A stretch of DNA of 64,000 nt from Oscillospiraceae bacterium (GCA_902363145.1 CABIZB010000001.1:248001-312000), one strand, 5' to 3'. Counted from the stretch's first letter, positions 44,247 to 56,637 are shown. Notes: generated from the sequence alone by a model not told the origin. A program made the numbers and translations.

Positions 44247-45266
44247 TCAGTCTTTAAAACTGCACTTACGTGCAAACTCCTCAAACATCTCCGTAAGCTT
44301 TTCATCAAGCTTTTTGCGGCTGTTGGGCTTATGAAGCTCCATTGTGCAGTCAAGCAATTCACTTTCATCTATCTGCAATAGATAAGAAATTCGGTGAACG
44401 CTTTTGTTTTTCATTTCGGCACGAAGTTTAAAAATGCCGTGCTCTGCGGACTTTACCTCGAAAAATTCTGCCTTGCCGTGAAGCTTTTCCCATGCCTTGC
44501 GAATATTGCCCTCGCTCATATCACAGTCAAGCTCGGCGGCAATGCCGAGGTAAAATTCCGCTGACGAATCTGCACCCTCTTTGGGAAAATATCCATAACC
44601 CTTGTAAAGCTCTGCCGCTCCGCAGTCATCGCTATCGGAAAAATGTCTGTCACGGGGAGGATAAACTTCAAGCTTTTTGCCTGAGAGCAGCTCGGCTTCA
44701 ACGGGTGGGTACGGGTCAGGCTTTTTCGATGCTTTGTATTCTTCGCATATCCTGAATGCGTCAATAACAGCATTGCCTATATCAGCCGCTGAAGCGGTGT
44801 TTGAAAGTGTAACAGGCTTATCTCCCTCAATGTCGCAATAACCATTGTTGTCAAATGAATTTACCGAAGTTGATACGGAGTACATTCCATGTTCGTCCAT
44901 ATCAACGCCGCTGCAAATATATTTTTTGTTAAAAGCCTTATATGATTTGCATTTTGTTTCTTTCAGATAAAAGCAATCTTCATTGCGTTCTGCACGGGTT
45001 CTTGCATCAACAGGACTTATGCGGATATGTTCAAAGGCATCCAGAACAGCTTTGCCAATAGCATCAGGTGATACGCTATCGTCAAGTGTGCGATACCATG
45101 CCATAGAAGTATAGTAATAACCTATCGTAGTAATATATGGAACAACGATCAGTTGATGTTCGCCTTTGAACACTTCAACCATCCATGGGAAAGCTTTCTC
45201 TTTGCAATATATGTATCTCGTATCATTTTTTTTGATACTCATCAATTCGTCGCATTGTTTCTTCAT
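44247..45266 (-). CDS. Hypothetical protein with duplicated domain
   Basis: A 339-residue soluble protein. Two related segments, SPDAIGKAVLDAFEHIR (about residue 66) and SAADIGNAVIDAFRICE (about residue 158), suggest duplication of one fold. Its pattern resembles immunity proteins of contact-dependent toxin systems (CdiI/DUF1436-like), in which such a helix recurs, but this is weak. No toxin gene is near. The ATG is preceded by GGAACTGAG. Function unknown. Confidence 0.75.
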   Translation of the reverse strand: MKKQCDELMSIKKNDTRYIYCKEKAFPWMVEVFKGEHQLIVVPYITTIGYYYTSMAWYRTLDDSVSPDAIGKAVLDAFEHIRISPVDARTRAERNEDCFYLKETKCKSYKAFNKKYICSGVDMDEHGMYSVSTSVNSFDNNGYCDIEGDKPVTLSNTASAADIGNAVIDAFRICEEYKASKKPDPYPPVEAELLSGKKLEVYPPRDRHFSDSDDCGAAELYKGYGYFPKEGADSSAEFYLGIAAELDCDMSEGNIRKAWEKLHGKAEFFEVKSAEHGIFKLRAEMKNKSVHRISYLLQIDESELLDCTMELHKPNSRKKLDEKLTEMFEEFARKCSFKD

Positions 45267-45353
45267 AGCTCAGTTCCATTTTTTACTGCCTCACTGTAAC
45301 AATGGTATTATGATCTGGCGCAAAGTATTTTTATGCAAGCTGAGTTATCGAAA

Positions 45354-46418
45354 TCAGCAGCTCGCTGATATGTATTCCTTTAATGCAGCGATAAGAGCGT
45401 CAATCTCCTCATCTGTTCCGATAGTTATTCTCAGGTGATCGTCTATTCTCGGCTTGCTGAAATATCTTACATAAATGTCCTTGGTTTTAAGGAATGCGCT
45501 GATGTCGGGAGCCTTGTATTTTGGGTGGTTCGCAAAAAGGAAGTTTGTGCAGCTGTCCTTAACGTCAAAGCCCATTTTGCGCATTTCATCGGTAAGGCGT
45601 GTCCTTGTGGCGATTATTTTTGCAACAGTGTCGCTGAAATATTTCTCGTCCGCAACAGAAGCGCAGCCTGCTTCAATGGCAACGCTGTCGATGGGGTATG
45701 AGTTGTATGAATCCTTTGCGGCTCTCAGGGCTGCGATAAGCTCTGCGCCTGCGGCACAGTAGCCCAGTCTCATACCTGCCATGGAGCGGGATTTTGAGAA
45801 TGTCTGTATAACTGCCAGATTGGGATACTCCTTTAAAAGCGGCAGAGCAGATGTGCCGCCGAAATCAACATATGCCTCGTCGGAGATAACAACGCTGTCT
45901 GGATTTGCGTCCAGTATCTCACGCATAAAGTCAAGCCCTCTGCCGATACTTGTAGGGGCGTTGGGGTTGCAGATGATAACGCCGCCGTTTTCACGCTTGT
46001 AGTCCTCAGCACGGATATTGTAGTTTTCATCTACAGGGATAGTCTCGCAGGGAATGCCCAGCATATCGCACCACACGGGATAAAATGAGTAGGTGATATC
46101 AGGATATATAACGGGCTTGCCTGAGTTGAAAAACGCCCTGAATGACAGCGCCAGAACATCGTCCGAGCCGTTGCCGATGAAGATATTTTCCTCTTTAAGT
46201 CCCAGTCTTGCGGCAATAGCCCTTACCAGCGGCATTGCATTTGCATCGGGATATTTGTTAAGTCCGCCTGCGTTAAAATTGCGTATTACCTCTGCCACTC
46301 CGGGAGCGGGGGGATAGGGATTTTCGTTTGCATTGAGCTTGATAAAGTCCTTTTTTGCGGGCTGCTCGCCTGCAACGTAAGGTTCTATTTTGATGAGATT
46401 GTCTTTCCAGTTTGCCAT
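45354..46418 (-). CDS. hisC: Histidinol-phosphate aminotransferase
   Basis: ATG at 46418 follows AAGGAATG; a 3-codon longer start is rejected. The 354-residue fold-type I PLP enzyme has LNANENPYPP, the SxSKSxxMAGxRxGY-type lysine region (TFSKSRSMAGMRLGY), and IRNFNAGGLNKYPD. It converts imidazole-acetol phosphate and glutamate to histidinol phosphate. No other his gene is adjacent. It follows ligA by 12 bp, probably in the same transcript. Confidence 0.93.
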   Translation of the reverse strand: MANWKDNLIKIEPYVAGEQPAKKDFIKLNANENPYPPAPGVAEVIRNFNAGGLNKYPDANAMPLVRAIAARLGLKEENIFIGNGSDDVLALSFRAFFNSGKPVIYPDITYSFYPVWCDMLGIPCETIPVDENYNIRAEDYKRENGGVIICNPNAPTSIGRGLDFMREILDANPDSVVISDEAYVDFGGTSALPLLKEYPNLAVIQTFSKSRSMAGMRLGYCAAGAELIAALRAAKDSYNSYPIDSVAIEAGCASVADEKYFSDTVAKIIATRTRLTDEMRKMGFDVKDSCTNFLFANHPKYKAPDISAFLKTKDIYVRYFSKPRIDDHLRITIGTDEEIDALIAALKEYISASC

Positions 46419-46430
46419 TGTTATCATTCC

Positions 46431-49371
<2,941 letters not shown>

Positions 49372-49427
49372 AAGAGCCTCCCGATATATGCAAATATTAT
49401 AGTTGCCCCAATGTTATATTATACGTT

Positions 49428-49456
49428 ATTATAATATAAAAATGGCAAAAAGTCAA
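49428..49456 (-). promoter_or_regulatory. Promoter of the lipid-kinase/ligA/hisC cluster
   Basis: On the minus strand TTGACT (49456-49451), a 17-bp spacer and TATAAT (49433-49428). Confidence 0.8.
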
Positions 49457-49541
49457 TTCATTTATACACTTTAAATTATTATTCCGGCAATAATGAGCGT
49501 CCGCTTACACAGTAAAATAAATGTAAAATAATATTTTTTTA

Positions 49542-49571
49542 TTGACTTGACGGAAGAAAATGTAGTATAAT
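49542..49571 (+). promoter_or_regulatory. Promoter of the mgtE leader
   Basis: TTGACT (49542-49547), an 18-bp spacer and TATAAT (49566-49571). It predicts a transcript start near 49578 and so a leader of about 235 bases before mgtE. Confidence 0.8.
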
Positions 49572-49599
49572 AGATATGTTGCAGAATCAAAAAAATTTA

Positions 49600-49790
49600 T
49601 TTGTAAATGTGAGGTGAGCAAAGTGAGCAGCAGTGATAGTCACGGGCGATTGCGGATATGCGTCCCCGTAGGTGTGCGGAGCGTGCCGCTTTGCCGCCGT
49701 TTGATGAATATAGTTCGGACTATGCCCGAATAAACGGGAACCTTTGTCCTGCCCGTTATCACTTTCAATGATGAATTTGCAGCAGATTCT
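49600..49790 (+). ncRNA. Structured mgtE leader, candidate riboswitch
   Basis: Within the 235-base leader, GTGATA...CGGGC (49633-49647) pairs with GCCCGTTATCAC (49751-49762) to close a large domain. Inside are ATAGT-TCGG-ACTAT (49710-49723, a UNCG loop), GCGG/CCGC (49676-49689) and CCCG/CGGG (49725-49738). AGAATC near the 5' end can pair with GATTCT just before the gene. The leader starts GAGGTGAGC, which is like the first bases of the M-box magnesium riboswitch, but the rest of the M-box core as I recall it is not visible. Family unassigned. Confidence 0.65.
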
Positions 49791-49812
49791 TTAATTGAAA
49801 GGTTGGGTATCA

Positions 49813-51246
49813 ATGGAATTTGAAAAAGACAAGGCAATGGAAAATGCTTCGGCTGAAGTTCATATCCCCGATTATGAAAAAGAAATAGCCGGCATAATCA
49901 AGGGCAATTTTTCGCCGAAAGCAATGCAGGAAAAGCTGGGGGATTACCACGGCAAGGATATTGCAGAGGTAATGACCCAGGTCACTCCCGCTGAAAGAAA
50001 AAGGCTGCTGAGGGTGCTTGATGTTTCCGTGCTGGCAGAAATATTCGAGTATGTGCCCGAGGACAGCGCCGCACTTTTCCTTGACGAGATGGATATGAAG
50101 AAAGCAGTTACCTTGCTTTCCGAGCTGGACAGTGATTCCTGTGCAGCTATCCTTCGTGAAATGTCAAAGGAAAAGAGGAATCAGCTCATCGATCTGCTGG
50201 ACGATGAGACCAAAAGAAAAGTAGAGCTTATCGCTTCCTTTGACGAGGACGAGATAGGCAGCAAGCTAAGCGATAATTTTATCGAACTGAAAAATACCAT
50301 GTCCGTAAAATCCGCTATGTCAGCGCTTATCGCACAGGCGGAGGATAATGACAACATCTCCACACTTTTCGTTTCGGACGAAAGCGGGGAGTTTTTCGGT
50401 GCAATGGATCTTAAAGACCTTATTACCGCAAGGCAGGGGCAGCCGCTGGAAGATCTTATCAGCACGTCCTTCCCTTATGTTTACGGCACCGAAAATATCG
50501 ACGATTGTATCGAAAGACTGAAGGATTATTCCGAGGACAGTATCCCCGTGCTTGACAACAACAGCCACATTCTTGGCGTTATCACCGCTCACAGTCTCAT
50601 TGAAGTTGTCGATGACGAAATGGGCGAGGACTACGCAAAGCTGGCAGGTCTTACCGCAGAGGAAGATCTTTCCGAGCCGCTGAGCGCAAGCATTAAAAAG
50701 CGTATGCCCTGGCTTCTGGTGCTGCTGGTGCTGGGAATGTGCGTTTCATCTGTGGTCGGACTTTTTGAAGAGGTAATATCTCAGCTTACCATAATAATGG
50801 CGTTCCAGTCCCTTATCCTTGATATGGCGGGCAACGTGGGAACACAGTCGCTGGCTGTGACTATCCGTGTGCTTACCGATGAGAACATCACATTTAAGGA
50901 AAAGCTTTCCCTTGTGGCAAAGGAAATGAAGATAGGCTTTTCGGGCGGTGTCATACTCGGCGTTATTTCCATACTGTTCGTGGGGCTTTACCTTATGGTG
51001 TTCAAGGCAAAAACAGCCGCTTTCGCATTTGCGGTATCTGCCTGCATAGGTGCGGCGCTGCTGCTTTCAATGGTGATTTCGAGCGCAGTGGGAACACTTA
51101 TCCCTCTGTTTTTCAAGAAGATAAAGATAGACCCCGCAGTTGCATCCGGTCCTCTGATAACCACCATCAACGACCTTGTTGCCGTGGTGACATATTACGG
51201 ACTCAGCTGGATACTGCTCATAAACATAATGAATTTAACAGGGTGA
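49813..51246 (+). CDS. mgtE: Magnesium transporter MgtE
   Basis: ATG at 49813 follows GAAAGG; a 6-codon longer TTG start is rejected. The 477-residue protein has an N-terminal alpha-helical superhelix (residues about 30-125), two CBS domains, and five C-terminal membrane segments with the MgtE core (FQSLILDMAGNVGTQSLAV). It forms a magnesium channel gated by internal magnesium. Its structured leader suggests metal-responsive regulation. It ends at a terminator before radA. Confidence 0.96.
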   Translation: MEFEKDKAMENASAEVHIPDYEKEIAGIIKGNFSPKAMQEKLGDYHGKDIAEVMTQVTPAERKRLLRVLDVSVLAEIFEYVPEDSAALFLDEMDMKKAVTLLSELDSDSCAAILREMSKEKRNQLIDLLDDETKRKVELIASFDEDEIGSKLSDNFIELKNTMSVKSAMSALIAQAEDNDNISTLFVSDESGEFFGAMDLKDLITARQGQPLEDLISTSFPYVYGTENIDDCIERLKDYSEDSIPVLDNNSHILGVITAHSLIEVVDDEMGEDYAKLAGLTAEEDLSEPLSASIKKRMPWLLVLLVLGMCVSSVVGLFEEVISQLTIIMAFQSLILDMAGNVGTQSLAVTIRVLTDENITFKEKLSLVAKEMKIGFSGGVILGVISILFVGLYLMVFKAKTAAFAFAVSACIGAALLLSMVISSAVGTLIPLFFKKIKIDPAVASGPLITTINDLVAVVTYYGLSWILLINIMNLTG

Positions 51247-51256
51247 CAAGCCCATG

Positions 51257-51284
51257 CCCCTGCAATCAAGGTTGCAGGGGTTTT
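51257..51284 (+). terminator. Terminator between mgtE and radA
   Basis: CCCCTGCAA pairs with TTGCAGGGG and is followed by TTTT. It lies 11 bp after the mgtE stop. Confidence 0.88.
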
Positions 51285-51302
51285 ATTGTAAGGAGTATTT
51301 TG

Positions 51303-52706
51303 ATGGCAGCAAAGCTTAAATCGGTTTACATTTGTTCCTCCTGCGGATATGAGTCCGCTAAGTGGAACGGAAGATGCCCCTCCTGCGGCGAGTGGAACAC
51401 CTTTGAGGAAGAGGTGGTGGAGGCTGCGCCCAGAAAGGCGGGAGCAAAGAAAGCCCCCTCCGCTCTTAACGGCGAGGACTGCTCAGACAAGGTGAGAACT
51501 CTCTCCCAGATCGACACTGAAGATGAGATACGCTACTCCACAGGCGCAGGAGAACTGGACAGAGTTCTTGGCGGCGGACTGGTCAAGGGTTCGCTGGTGC
51601 TTCTGGGCGGCGAGCCGGGAATAGGAAAATCCACTCTGCTTTTGCAGATATGCAGCTACTTCGGCAGGGAGCACACCATTCTCTACGTTTCGGGAGAGGA
51701 AAGCGTCCGCCAGGTAAAGCTGAGAGCGGACAGATTGGGCGTTGTCACCACTAACCTGTATCTGCTGAGCATTACCGATGCAGAATCCGTGTGCAGCACC
51801 ATAACCGCCACACGCCCCGATATCGTTATAATCGACTCCATACAGACCATGAATATCCGTGACATAAGCTCCAGCTCGGGCAGCATAACCCAGGTCAGGG
51901 AATGCACAAATATGTTCATGCACCTGGCAAAGGACCTGGAGATCCCTATTTTCCTTGTGGGTCATGTCAACAAGGACGGCGCCATTGCAGGCCCTAAGGT
52001 AATGGAGCATATCGTTGATACGGTGCTGTTTTTCGAGGGAGACCGTCATCAGAGCTACCGTCTGCTGAGAGCGGTCAAGAACCGTTACGGCTCCACCAAC
52101 GAGATAGGCGTTTTTGAGATGCTTGACAACGGTCTTTCTCAGGTGGAAAATCCCTCGGAAATGTTTCTTTCGGGCAGACCCTGCGGCGTTTCGGGAAGCT
52201 GTGTGGGCTGCGTAATGGAGGGCACAAGACCTATCCTTGCGGAGATTCAGGCACTTGTTACCAAAAGCGGATATTCCGCTCCCAGGCGTACTTCCACGGG
52301 CTTTGATTTCAGCCGCCTTGCCATTATCCTTGCGGTGCTTGAAAAGAGAGCGGGACTTTTTTACGGCTCTCTTGATGTATATGTGAACATTGTCGGAGGC
52401 TTCCGCCTTGATGAGCCTGCCGCCGACCTGCCCACAGCACTGGCATTGTACAGCAGTCTTATGGATATGCCCATAAACGAAAAGCTTGTTTCATTCGGAG
52501 AGATAGGTCTGGGCGGCGAGATAAGAAGCATATCAAACGTTTCCCAGCGTATTGCGGAGGCTCAGCGCCTTGGCTTTGAAAAGTGCATCATTCCAAAGAT
52601 GTCACTGCGGCAGATAGACCCCAGGCGGTATAAGATAGGCATAATCGCTGTGTCAAATATCCGCCAGGCATTCGATTATCTCAAAAAAGAAAGAGGAATA
52701 TCCTGA
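51303..52706 (+). CDS. radA: DNA repair protein RadA
   Basis: ATG at 51303 follows AAGGAG; the 20-codon longer frame runs through the terminator and is rejected. The 467-residue protein has a zinc finger (CSSCGYES and CPSCGEW), a RecA-like ATPase (GEPGIGKS Walker A), the RadA-specific KNRYG motif, and a C-terminal Lon-like domain. It promotes branch migration in recombination and repair. The KNRFG-type motif here has Tyr for Phe, a common variant. Confidence 0.96.
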   Translation: MAAKLKSVYICSSCGYESAKWNGRCPSCGEWNTFEEEVVEAAPRKAGAKKAPSALNGEDCSDKVRTLSQIDTEDEIRYSTGAGELDRVLGGGLVKGSLVLLGGEPGIGKSTLLLQICSYFGREHTILYVSGEESVRQVKLRADRLGVVTTNLYLLSITDAESVCSTITATRPDIVIIDSIQTMNIRDISSSSGSITQVRECTNMFMHLAKDLEIPIFLVGHVNKDGAIAGPKVMEHIVDTVLFFEGDRHQSYRLLRAVKNRYGSTNEIGVFEMLDNGLSQVENPSEMFLSGRPCGVSGSCVGCVMEGTRPILAEIQALVTKSGYSAPRRTSTGFDFSRLAIILAVLEKRAGLFYGSLDVYVNIVGGFRLDEPAADLPTALALYSSLMDMPINEKLVSFGEIGLGGEIRSISNVSQRIAEAQRLGFEKCIIPKMSLRQIDPRRYKIGIIAVSNIRQAFDYLKKERGIS

Positions 52707-52810
52707 ATTTTATAAAAAGAACTGTATAATTTTTTCATATAGTCTTTATTTTTTACAAAAGCTGTGATATAATATATATTGAATATTTATTTTTTATCGG
52801 TGGTGGTAAT

Positions 52811-53773
52811 GTGGCGGAAGCGATAGTAAACGTTTCTTCTATGGACAGTATAATAGCTCTTTTCGGCAGATTTGATGAAAATCTGAACATATTGCAGAGG
52901 CAGTACGGCGTGGTCATACTCAGCAGAGGAAATGATATACGCATAAGCGGCGATGAGCCTAACGTTATGAAGGCAAAGGCTGCGGTGGAAGCTCTGGCTG
53001 CAATGGCGGACAAGGGCGAGAACATAAACGAGCAGAGCCTCCGATATATTTTCTCCATGGTTGAGGAAAATTCCGTGAACGAGGCTGTAAAGCTTACCGA
53101 CGGCGGAATATGCGTTACGTCCTCGGGAAAGGTCGTAAAGGCAAAAACTCTCGGACAGAAGAAATATGTTGATGCTATATCCAAGAACACCATTGTAATG
53201 GGCATTGGCCCTGCGGGAACGGGAAAGACTTATCTTGCGGTGGCAATGGCTGTCAAGGCGTTCAAGAATCACGAGATAAACAGGATAATACTTACCCGTC
53301 CAGCAGTTGAAGCGGGCGAGAAGCTGGGCTTCCTCCCGGGCGATCTCCAGAACAAGGTTGACCCTTACCTCAGACCCCTTTATGACGCTCTTTTTGATAT
53401 GATGGGAGCGGAGACCTTTGCAAAGTATATTGAGAAGGGCAGCATTGAGGTCGCACCCCTTGCATATATGAGAGGACGTACTCTTGATGATGCGTTCATC
53501 ATTCTCGATGAGGCGCAGAACACCACAAGGGAGCAGATAAAAATGTTCCTTACCCGTCTTGGCTTCAACAGCAAGATGGTCATTACGGGAGATATCACTC
53601 AGATAGACCTGCCCGATGCAGGAAAATCTGGACTGGTAGATGCCATAAGAGTTCTTAAAAATGTAGATGATATTGCGATAGTCCGTTTCAGCGAAAAGGA
53701 CGTTGTCCGCCACAAGCTGGTACAGGATATTATCAAGGCATACGAAAAGGCAAACGAAGAAAGGAAGAAGTGA
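52811..53773 (+). CDS. phoH: PhoH-family ATPase
   Basis: A 320-residue protein starting at GTG behind GGTGGTGGT. It has an N-terminal KH-like region and a P-loop ATPase domain (GPAGTGKTYLA and FIILDEAQN). It belongs to the PhoH/YbeZ family that works with YbeY in ribosome quality control and RNA processing. The ybeY gene follows 4 bp later, as in many Firmicutes. Confidence 0.95.
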   Translation: MAEAIVNVSSMDSIIALFGRFDENLNILQRQYGVVILSRGNDIRISGDEPNVMKAKAAVEALAAMADKGENINEQSLRYIFSMVEENSVNEAVKLTDGGICVTSSGKVVKAKTLGQKKYVDAISKNTIVMGIGPAGTGKTYLAVAMAVKAFKNHEINRIILTRPAVEAGEKLGFLPGDLQNKVDPYLRPLYDALFDMMGAETFAKYIEKGSIEVAPLAYMRGRTLDDAFIILDEAQNTTREQIKMFLTRLGFNSKMVITGDITQIDLPDAGKSGLVDAIRVLKNVDDIAIVRFSEKDVVRHKLVQDIIKAYEKANEERKK

Positions 53774-53777
53774 TCTT

Positions 53778-54281
53778 ATGCCAAAGCTTAAAGTATATAT
53801 AAAGAACAATCAGAAGAATGTAAAGATACCTGTAGGGCTGAGACTTCTGGTGAGAAAGAGCTGCGCTGCGGTGCTTTCCTATGAGCATTTCGGCAATGAT
53901 GCTGAGGTAAGCGTTTCTTTCGTCAACAACAACGAGATACGCCGCCTTAACAAGCAGTTCAGAGGAAAGGACAAGTCAACCGACGTGCTGTCATTCCCTC
54001 TCGGCGAGGACGGCGTTTACGATATCAATCAGGAAACAGGTGCGCTGCTGCTGGGCGATGTGGTAATCTCCATGGAAACAGCCGTAAAGCAGGCAAAGAC
54101 CTACGGCCATTCGCTGGAGCGTGAGGTTGGCTTCCTGACCGTTCATTCTATGCTCCACCTGCTGGGCTATGACCATGAGACTTCTCCTCTTGACGCTGCA
54201 AATATGCGTGAAAAGGAAGAAGCGATACTGGGCGAGCTTGGCATTTCAAGAGACGTTACCTTCACACCCGATGCTGAATGA
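53778..54281 (+). CDS. ybeY: Endoribonuclease YbeY
   Basis: ATG at 53778 follows GGAAGAAG; the 25-codon longer TTG start overlaps phoH and is rejected. The 167-residue zinc-dependent RNase has the HSMLHLLGYDH metal motif (three histidines), which sits in the right place. It matures 16S rRNA 3' ends. It overlaps the following dgkA frame by 11 bp. Confidence 0.95.
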   Translation: MPKLKVYIKNNQKNVKIPVGLRLLVRKSCAAVLSYEHFGNDAEVSVSFVNNNEIRRLNKQFRGKDKSTDVLSFPLGEDGVYDINQETGALLLGDVVISMETAVKQAKTYGHSLEREVGFLTVHSMLHLLGYDHETSPLDAANMREKEEAILGELGISRDVTFTPDAE

Positions 54282-54737
54282 GCTGAAGGCTTTCTTTAAA
54301 AGCTTTACATACGCTTTTTCGGGCGTGATGCACGCTGTCAGGCATGAGCGTAATATGAGGTTCCATCTCTGCGCTGCTGTGACCGTTTCGGCGGTTTCAG
54401 CTATATATGCGGGATAACACGGGCGGAGCTGCTGGCGGTGGTCATATGTATTTCCTCGGTAATATCCGCAGAGCTTATAAACACTGCGGTGGAGAATGCC
54501 GTTGATGCCGCTTCAAAGAATATATCCCCGAAAGCAAAAGCGGCAAAGGACTGCGCTGCGGGAGCGGTGCTGATATGCGCATTGTTTTCGGCAGTCTGCG
54601 GTGCTGTGATATTTATAAACAGGGAAAGGCTTACCGTTTTATGGGAGTTTTTCTCGGGTAATTTGACAGCTGTTCTCCTTCTTGCGGTATGGCTCATTCT
54701 GGCATTTATGTTTGTTTTTAAACCTAAAAATAATTGA
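54271..54737 (+). pseudogene. dgkA: Undecaprenol/diacylglycerol kinase gene with a frameshift
   Basis: The first part (54271-54414) reads MLNELKAFFKSFTYAFSGV and ends with YAG then TAA. The second part (from 54414 in the +2 frame) resumes with ITRAELLAVVICISSVISAE and runs to 54737. Together they give a normal small three-helix membrane kinase of the DgkA/UndK family. A single base seems missing in the GGGATAAC sequence at 54411-54418. No slippery heptamer is present, so programmed shifting is unlikely; a mutation or a sequencing error remains. It lies between ybeY and era, the usual place. Confidence 0.85.
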
Positions 54738-54753
54738 AAGATGGATTGAATTT

Positions 54754-55674
54754 ATGGATACAAGATCTGTTTTTGTCACCATTGCGGGACGTGCAAATGC
54801 GGGAAAATCTTCCCTGCTGAATAAGCTTGTGGGTGAAAAGATAGCTATGGTCACCGACAAGCCCCAGACTACTCGTACAAAGATAACGGGAGTTCTCACA
54901 AAGGGCGAGATACAGTATGTATTTATCGACACACCCGGTATCCAGAAAGCTAAGAACAAGCTGGGCGAGCATATGAATCAGGCTGTCAAGGACTCGGTAA
55001 CGGGCATTGACGCCATAATCTACGTTGCCGACGTTACAAAGAAGATAAACGAGATAGATATAAACGCCCTGAACAGCTTCAAGGACGGAAAAGCTCCCGT
55101 TATACTGCTGCTCAACAAGATAGACCTGCTTGACGACAAGGGCGCTGTGGCTGACAAGATAGCCGAGTTTTCGCAGATAATGGAGTTCAAGTCTGTCATT
55201 CCCGTAAGCGTTGCGGAGGACGACGGTCTTGACATTCTCATGGACGAGATAAGCGCACTGGCTGTGCCTGCGCCTCACTATTTCCCCGATGATTCCGTTA
55301 CCGACCAGCCTGAAAGGGTCATTATGTCGGAGATAATCAGAGAAAAGGTAATGCTTCTCATGCGTGACGAAATTCCCCACGGAATAGCAGTTACCATCGA
55401 GCAGCTCAGCGAAAGCGTTACAAAAAGCGGTGAGGATATACTGAACATCTCCGCCACCATTTACTGCGAGAGAGAGTCCCACAAGGGCATGATAATCGGC
55501 AAAAAGGGCGCTATGCTCAAGCAGATAGGCAGCCTTGCCCGTGAGGAGCTGGAGGAATTTTTCAGGATACGTGTAAATCTTCAGCTGTGGCTCAAGGTCA
55601 AGGAGGACTGGAGAAACCGTGAGGGACTTATCCGCAACTTCGGATTATCAAATAATACCAATGATATAAAGTAA
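54754..55674 (+). CDS. era: GTPase Era
   Basis: ATG at 54754; the 24-codon longer start lies inside the dgkA region. The 306-residue protein has GTPase motifs (G1 GRANAGKSS, DTPG, NKID) and a C-terminal KH domain (GMIIGKKGAMLKQIG). It binds the 3' end of 16S rRNA in small-subunit assembly. G1 is normally GRPNVGKS; the Pro-to-Ala and Val-to-Ala changes are unusual but keep the Gly-Lys-Ser. Confidence 0.96.
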   Translation: MDTRSVFVTIAGRANAGKSSLLNKLVGEKIAMVTDKPQTTRTKITGVLTKGEIQYVFIDTPGIQKAKNKLGEHMNQAVKDSVTGIDAIIYVADVTKKINEIDINALNSFKDGKAPVILLLNKIDLLDDKGAVADKIAEFSQIMEFKSVIPVSVAEDDGLDILMDEISALAVPAPHYFPDDSVTDQPERVIMSEIIREKVMLLMRDEIPHGIAVTIEQLSESVTKSGEDILNISATIYCERESHKGMIIGKKGAMLKQIGSLAREELEEFFRIRVNLQLWLKVKEDWRNREGLIRNFGLSNNTNDIK

Positions 55675-55718
55675 GGTTCGGGAAATAATTATAGTAAACT
55701 TCTATTGGAGGGTTTGCT

Positions 55719-55904
55719 ATGACTGAGGATTTTTCCCGTGACAGATGGAACGTTTTTGAAAACAGCGGAAGAGTCGCTGATTATCTTTACTATAAAGGCA
55801 TAGGCAGCAGAGAGCTGCCCACATCAAGGTCAGCGGGAGGGGAGCCGTCAGATGCTCATAACCACTGTAGGAGCGGTGATATCGGTAAGGGACGTGGGGG
55901 ATAA
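55719..55904 (+). CDS. YqzL-like small protein
   Basis: A 61-residue protein behind TTGGAGGG. WNVFENSGRVADYLYYKGI matches the short YqzL family, encoded between era and recO in Bacillus and relatives. The last 18 codons overlap recO in another frame. Function unknown; the position supports the assignment. Confidence 0.78.
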   Translation: MTEDFSRDRWNVFENSGRVADYLYYKGIGSRELPTSRSAGGEPSDAHNHCRSGDIGKGRGG

Positions 55905-56637
55905 TGACAGGTTCATCACCGTGCTTTCCCCCGATATGGGCCTTGTGGAAATTTCGGTAAAGGGCGCAAAAAAGCTGGGTTCGGGCAATAATGCCTCAAC
56001 GCAGCTTTTTGCCTGTTCAAAGTTCTGTTTCAGGGAGCGGTCGGGCAGGTATTACCTTAACAGCAGCGAGCCTGTGAAAATATTCTACGGGCTTCGCCTT
56101 GATATGCAGAAGCTTGCCCTTGCGTCTTATTTTTCCGAGATAATAACCTGCGCCGTTACCTCAGGGCAGACCGCAAACGACATATACAGGCTTTTTCTCA
56201 ACAGCCTTTATATGATATCCGAAAAGGAAGCGGACTGCGATTTTATAAAATTCGTTTTTGAGATGAGAGTGTCCGCAGACCTGGGAATGATGCCCGGACT
56301 GCTGGGCTGTGATGAGTGCTACCGCTCCGATGTACCGCTGTATTTTCTCATAAAGCAAGGGATATTCCTCTGCGATGAGCATATGCAGACAAGGGTGCTG
56401 TACCCCAACAAATATAATATTGAGATAACTCCGGGAATGTTTGAGGCTATAAGGTTTGTGTGCCTGTCCGAGCTTGACAGGATATTCAGCTTCAGGCTTT
56501 CCGAGGGCGCTCTTAAAAAGCTGGGCAAAATAAGCGAGCTGTATGCACAGGAGCATTTTGAGAGACATTTCAGGACGCTGGATTTTTATCATTCAATATC
56601 AGCGTCTGCACAATATGAGGATAATAAAAATGAATAA
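55852..56637 (+). CDS. recO: DNA repair protein RecO
   Basis: A 261-residue protein behind GGGAGGGGAG. It has an N-terminal OB fold (GAVISVRDVGDNDRFITVLS), a helical domain, and a zinc-finger-like part with CDECYR and CDEHM. It loads RecA onto SSB-coated DNA with RecR. It overlaps yqzL by 53 bp and mutS2 by 8 bp, so the cluster is tightly coupled. Confidence 0.93.
   Translation: MLITTVGAVISVRDVGDNDRFITVLSPDMGLVEISVKGAKKLGSGNNASTQLFACSKFCFRERSGRYYLNSSEPVKIFYGLRLDMQKLALASYFSEIITCAVTSGQTANDIYRLFLNSLYMISEKEADCDFIKFVFEMRVSADLGMMPGLLGCDECYRSDVPLYFLIKQGIFLCDEHMQTRVLYPNKYNIEITPGMFEAIRFVCLSELDRIFSFRLSEGALKKLGKISELYAQEHFERHFRTLDFYHSISASAQYEDNKNE

Noticed and set aside
49578..49812. Calling the mgtE leader an M-box riboswitch
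   Set aside because: Only the first GGTGAG-like bases match; the M-box core elements as I recall them are absent, so the class is left open.
54390..54440. Programmed ribosomal frameshift in dgkA
   Set aside because: No slippery heptamer or downstream hairpin was seen near 54411-54418, so a mutation or base-calling error is more likely.
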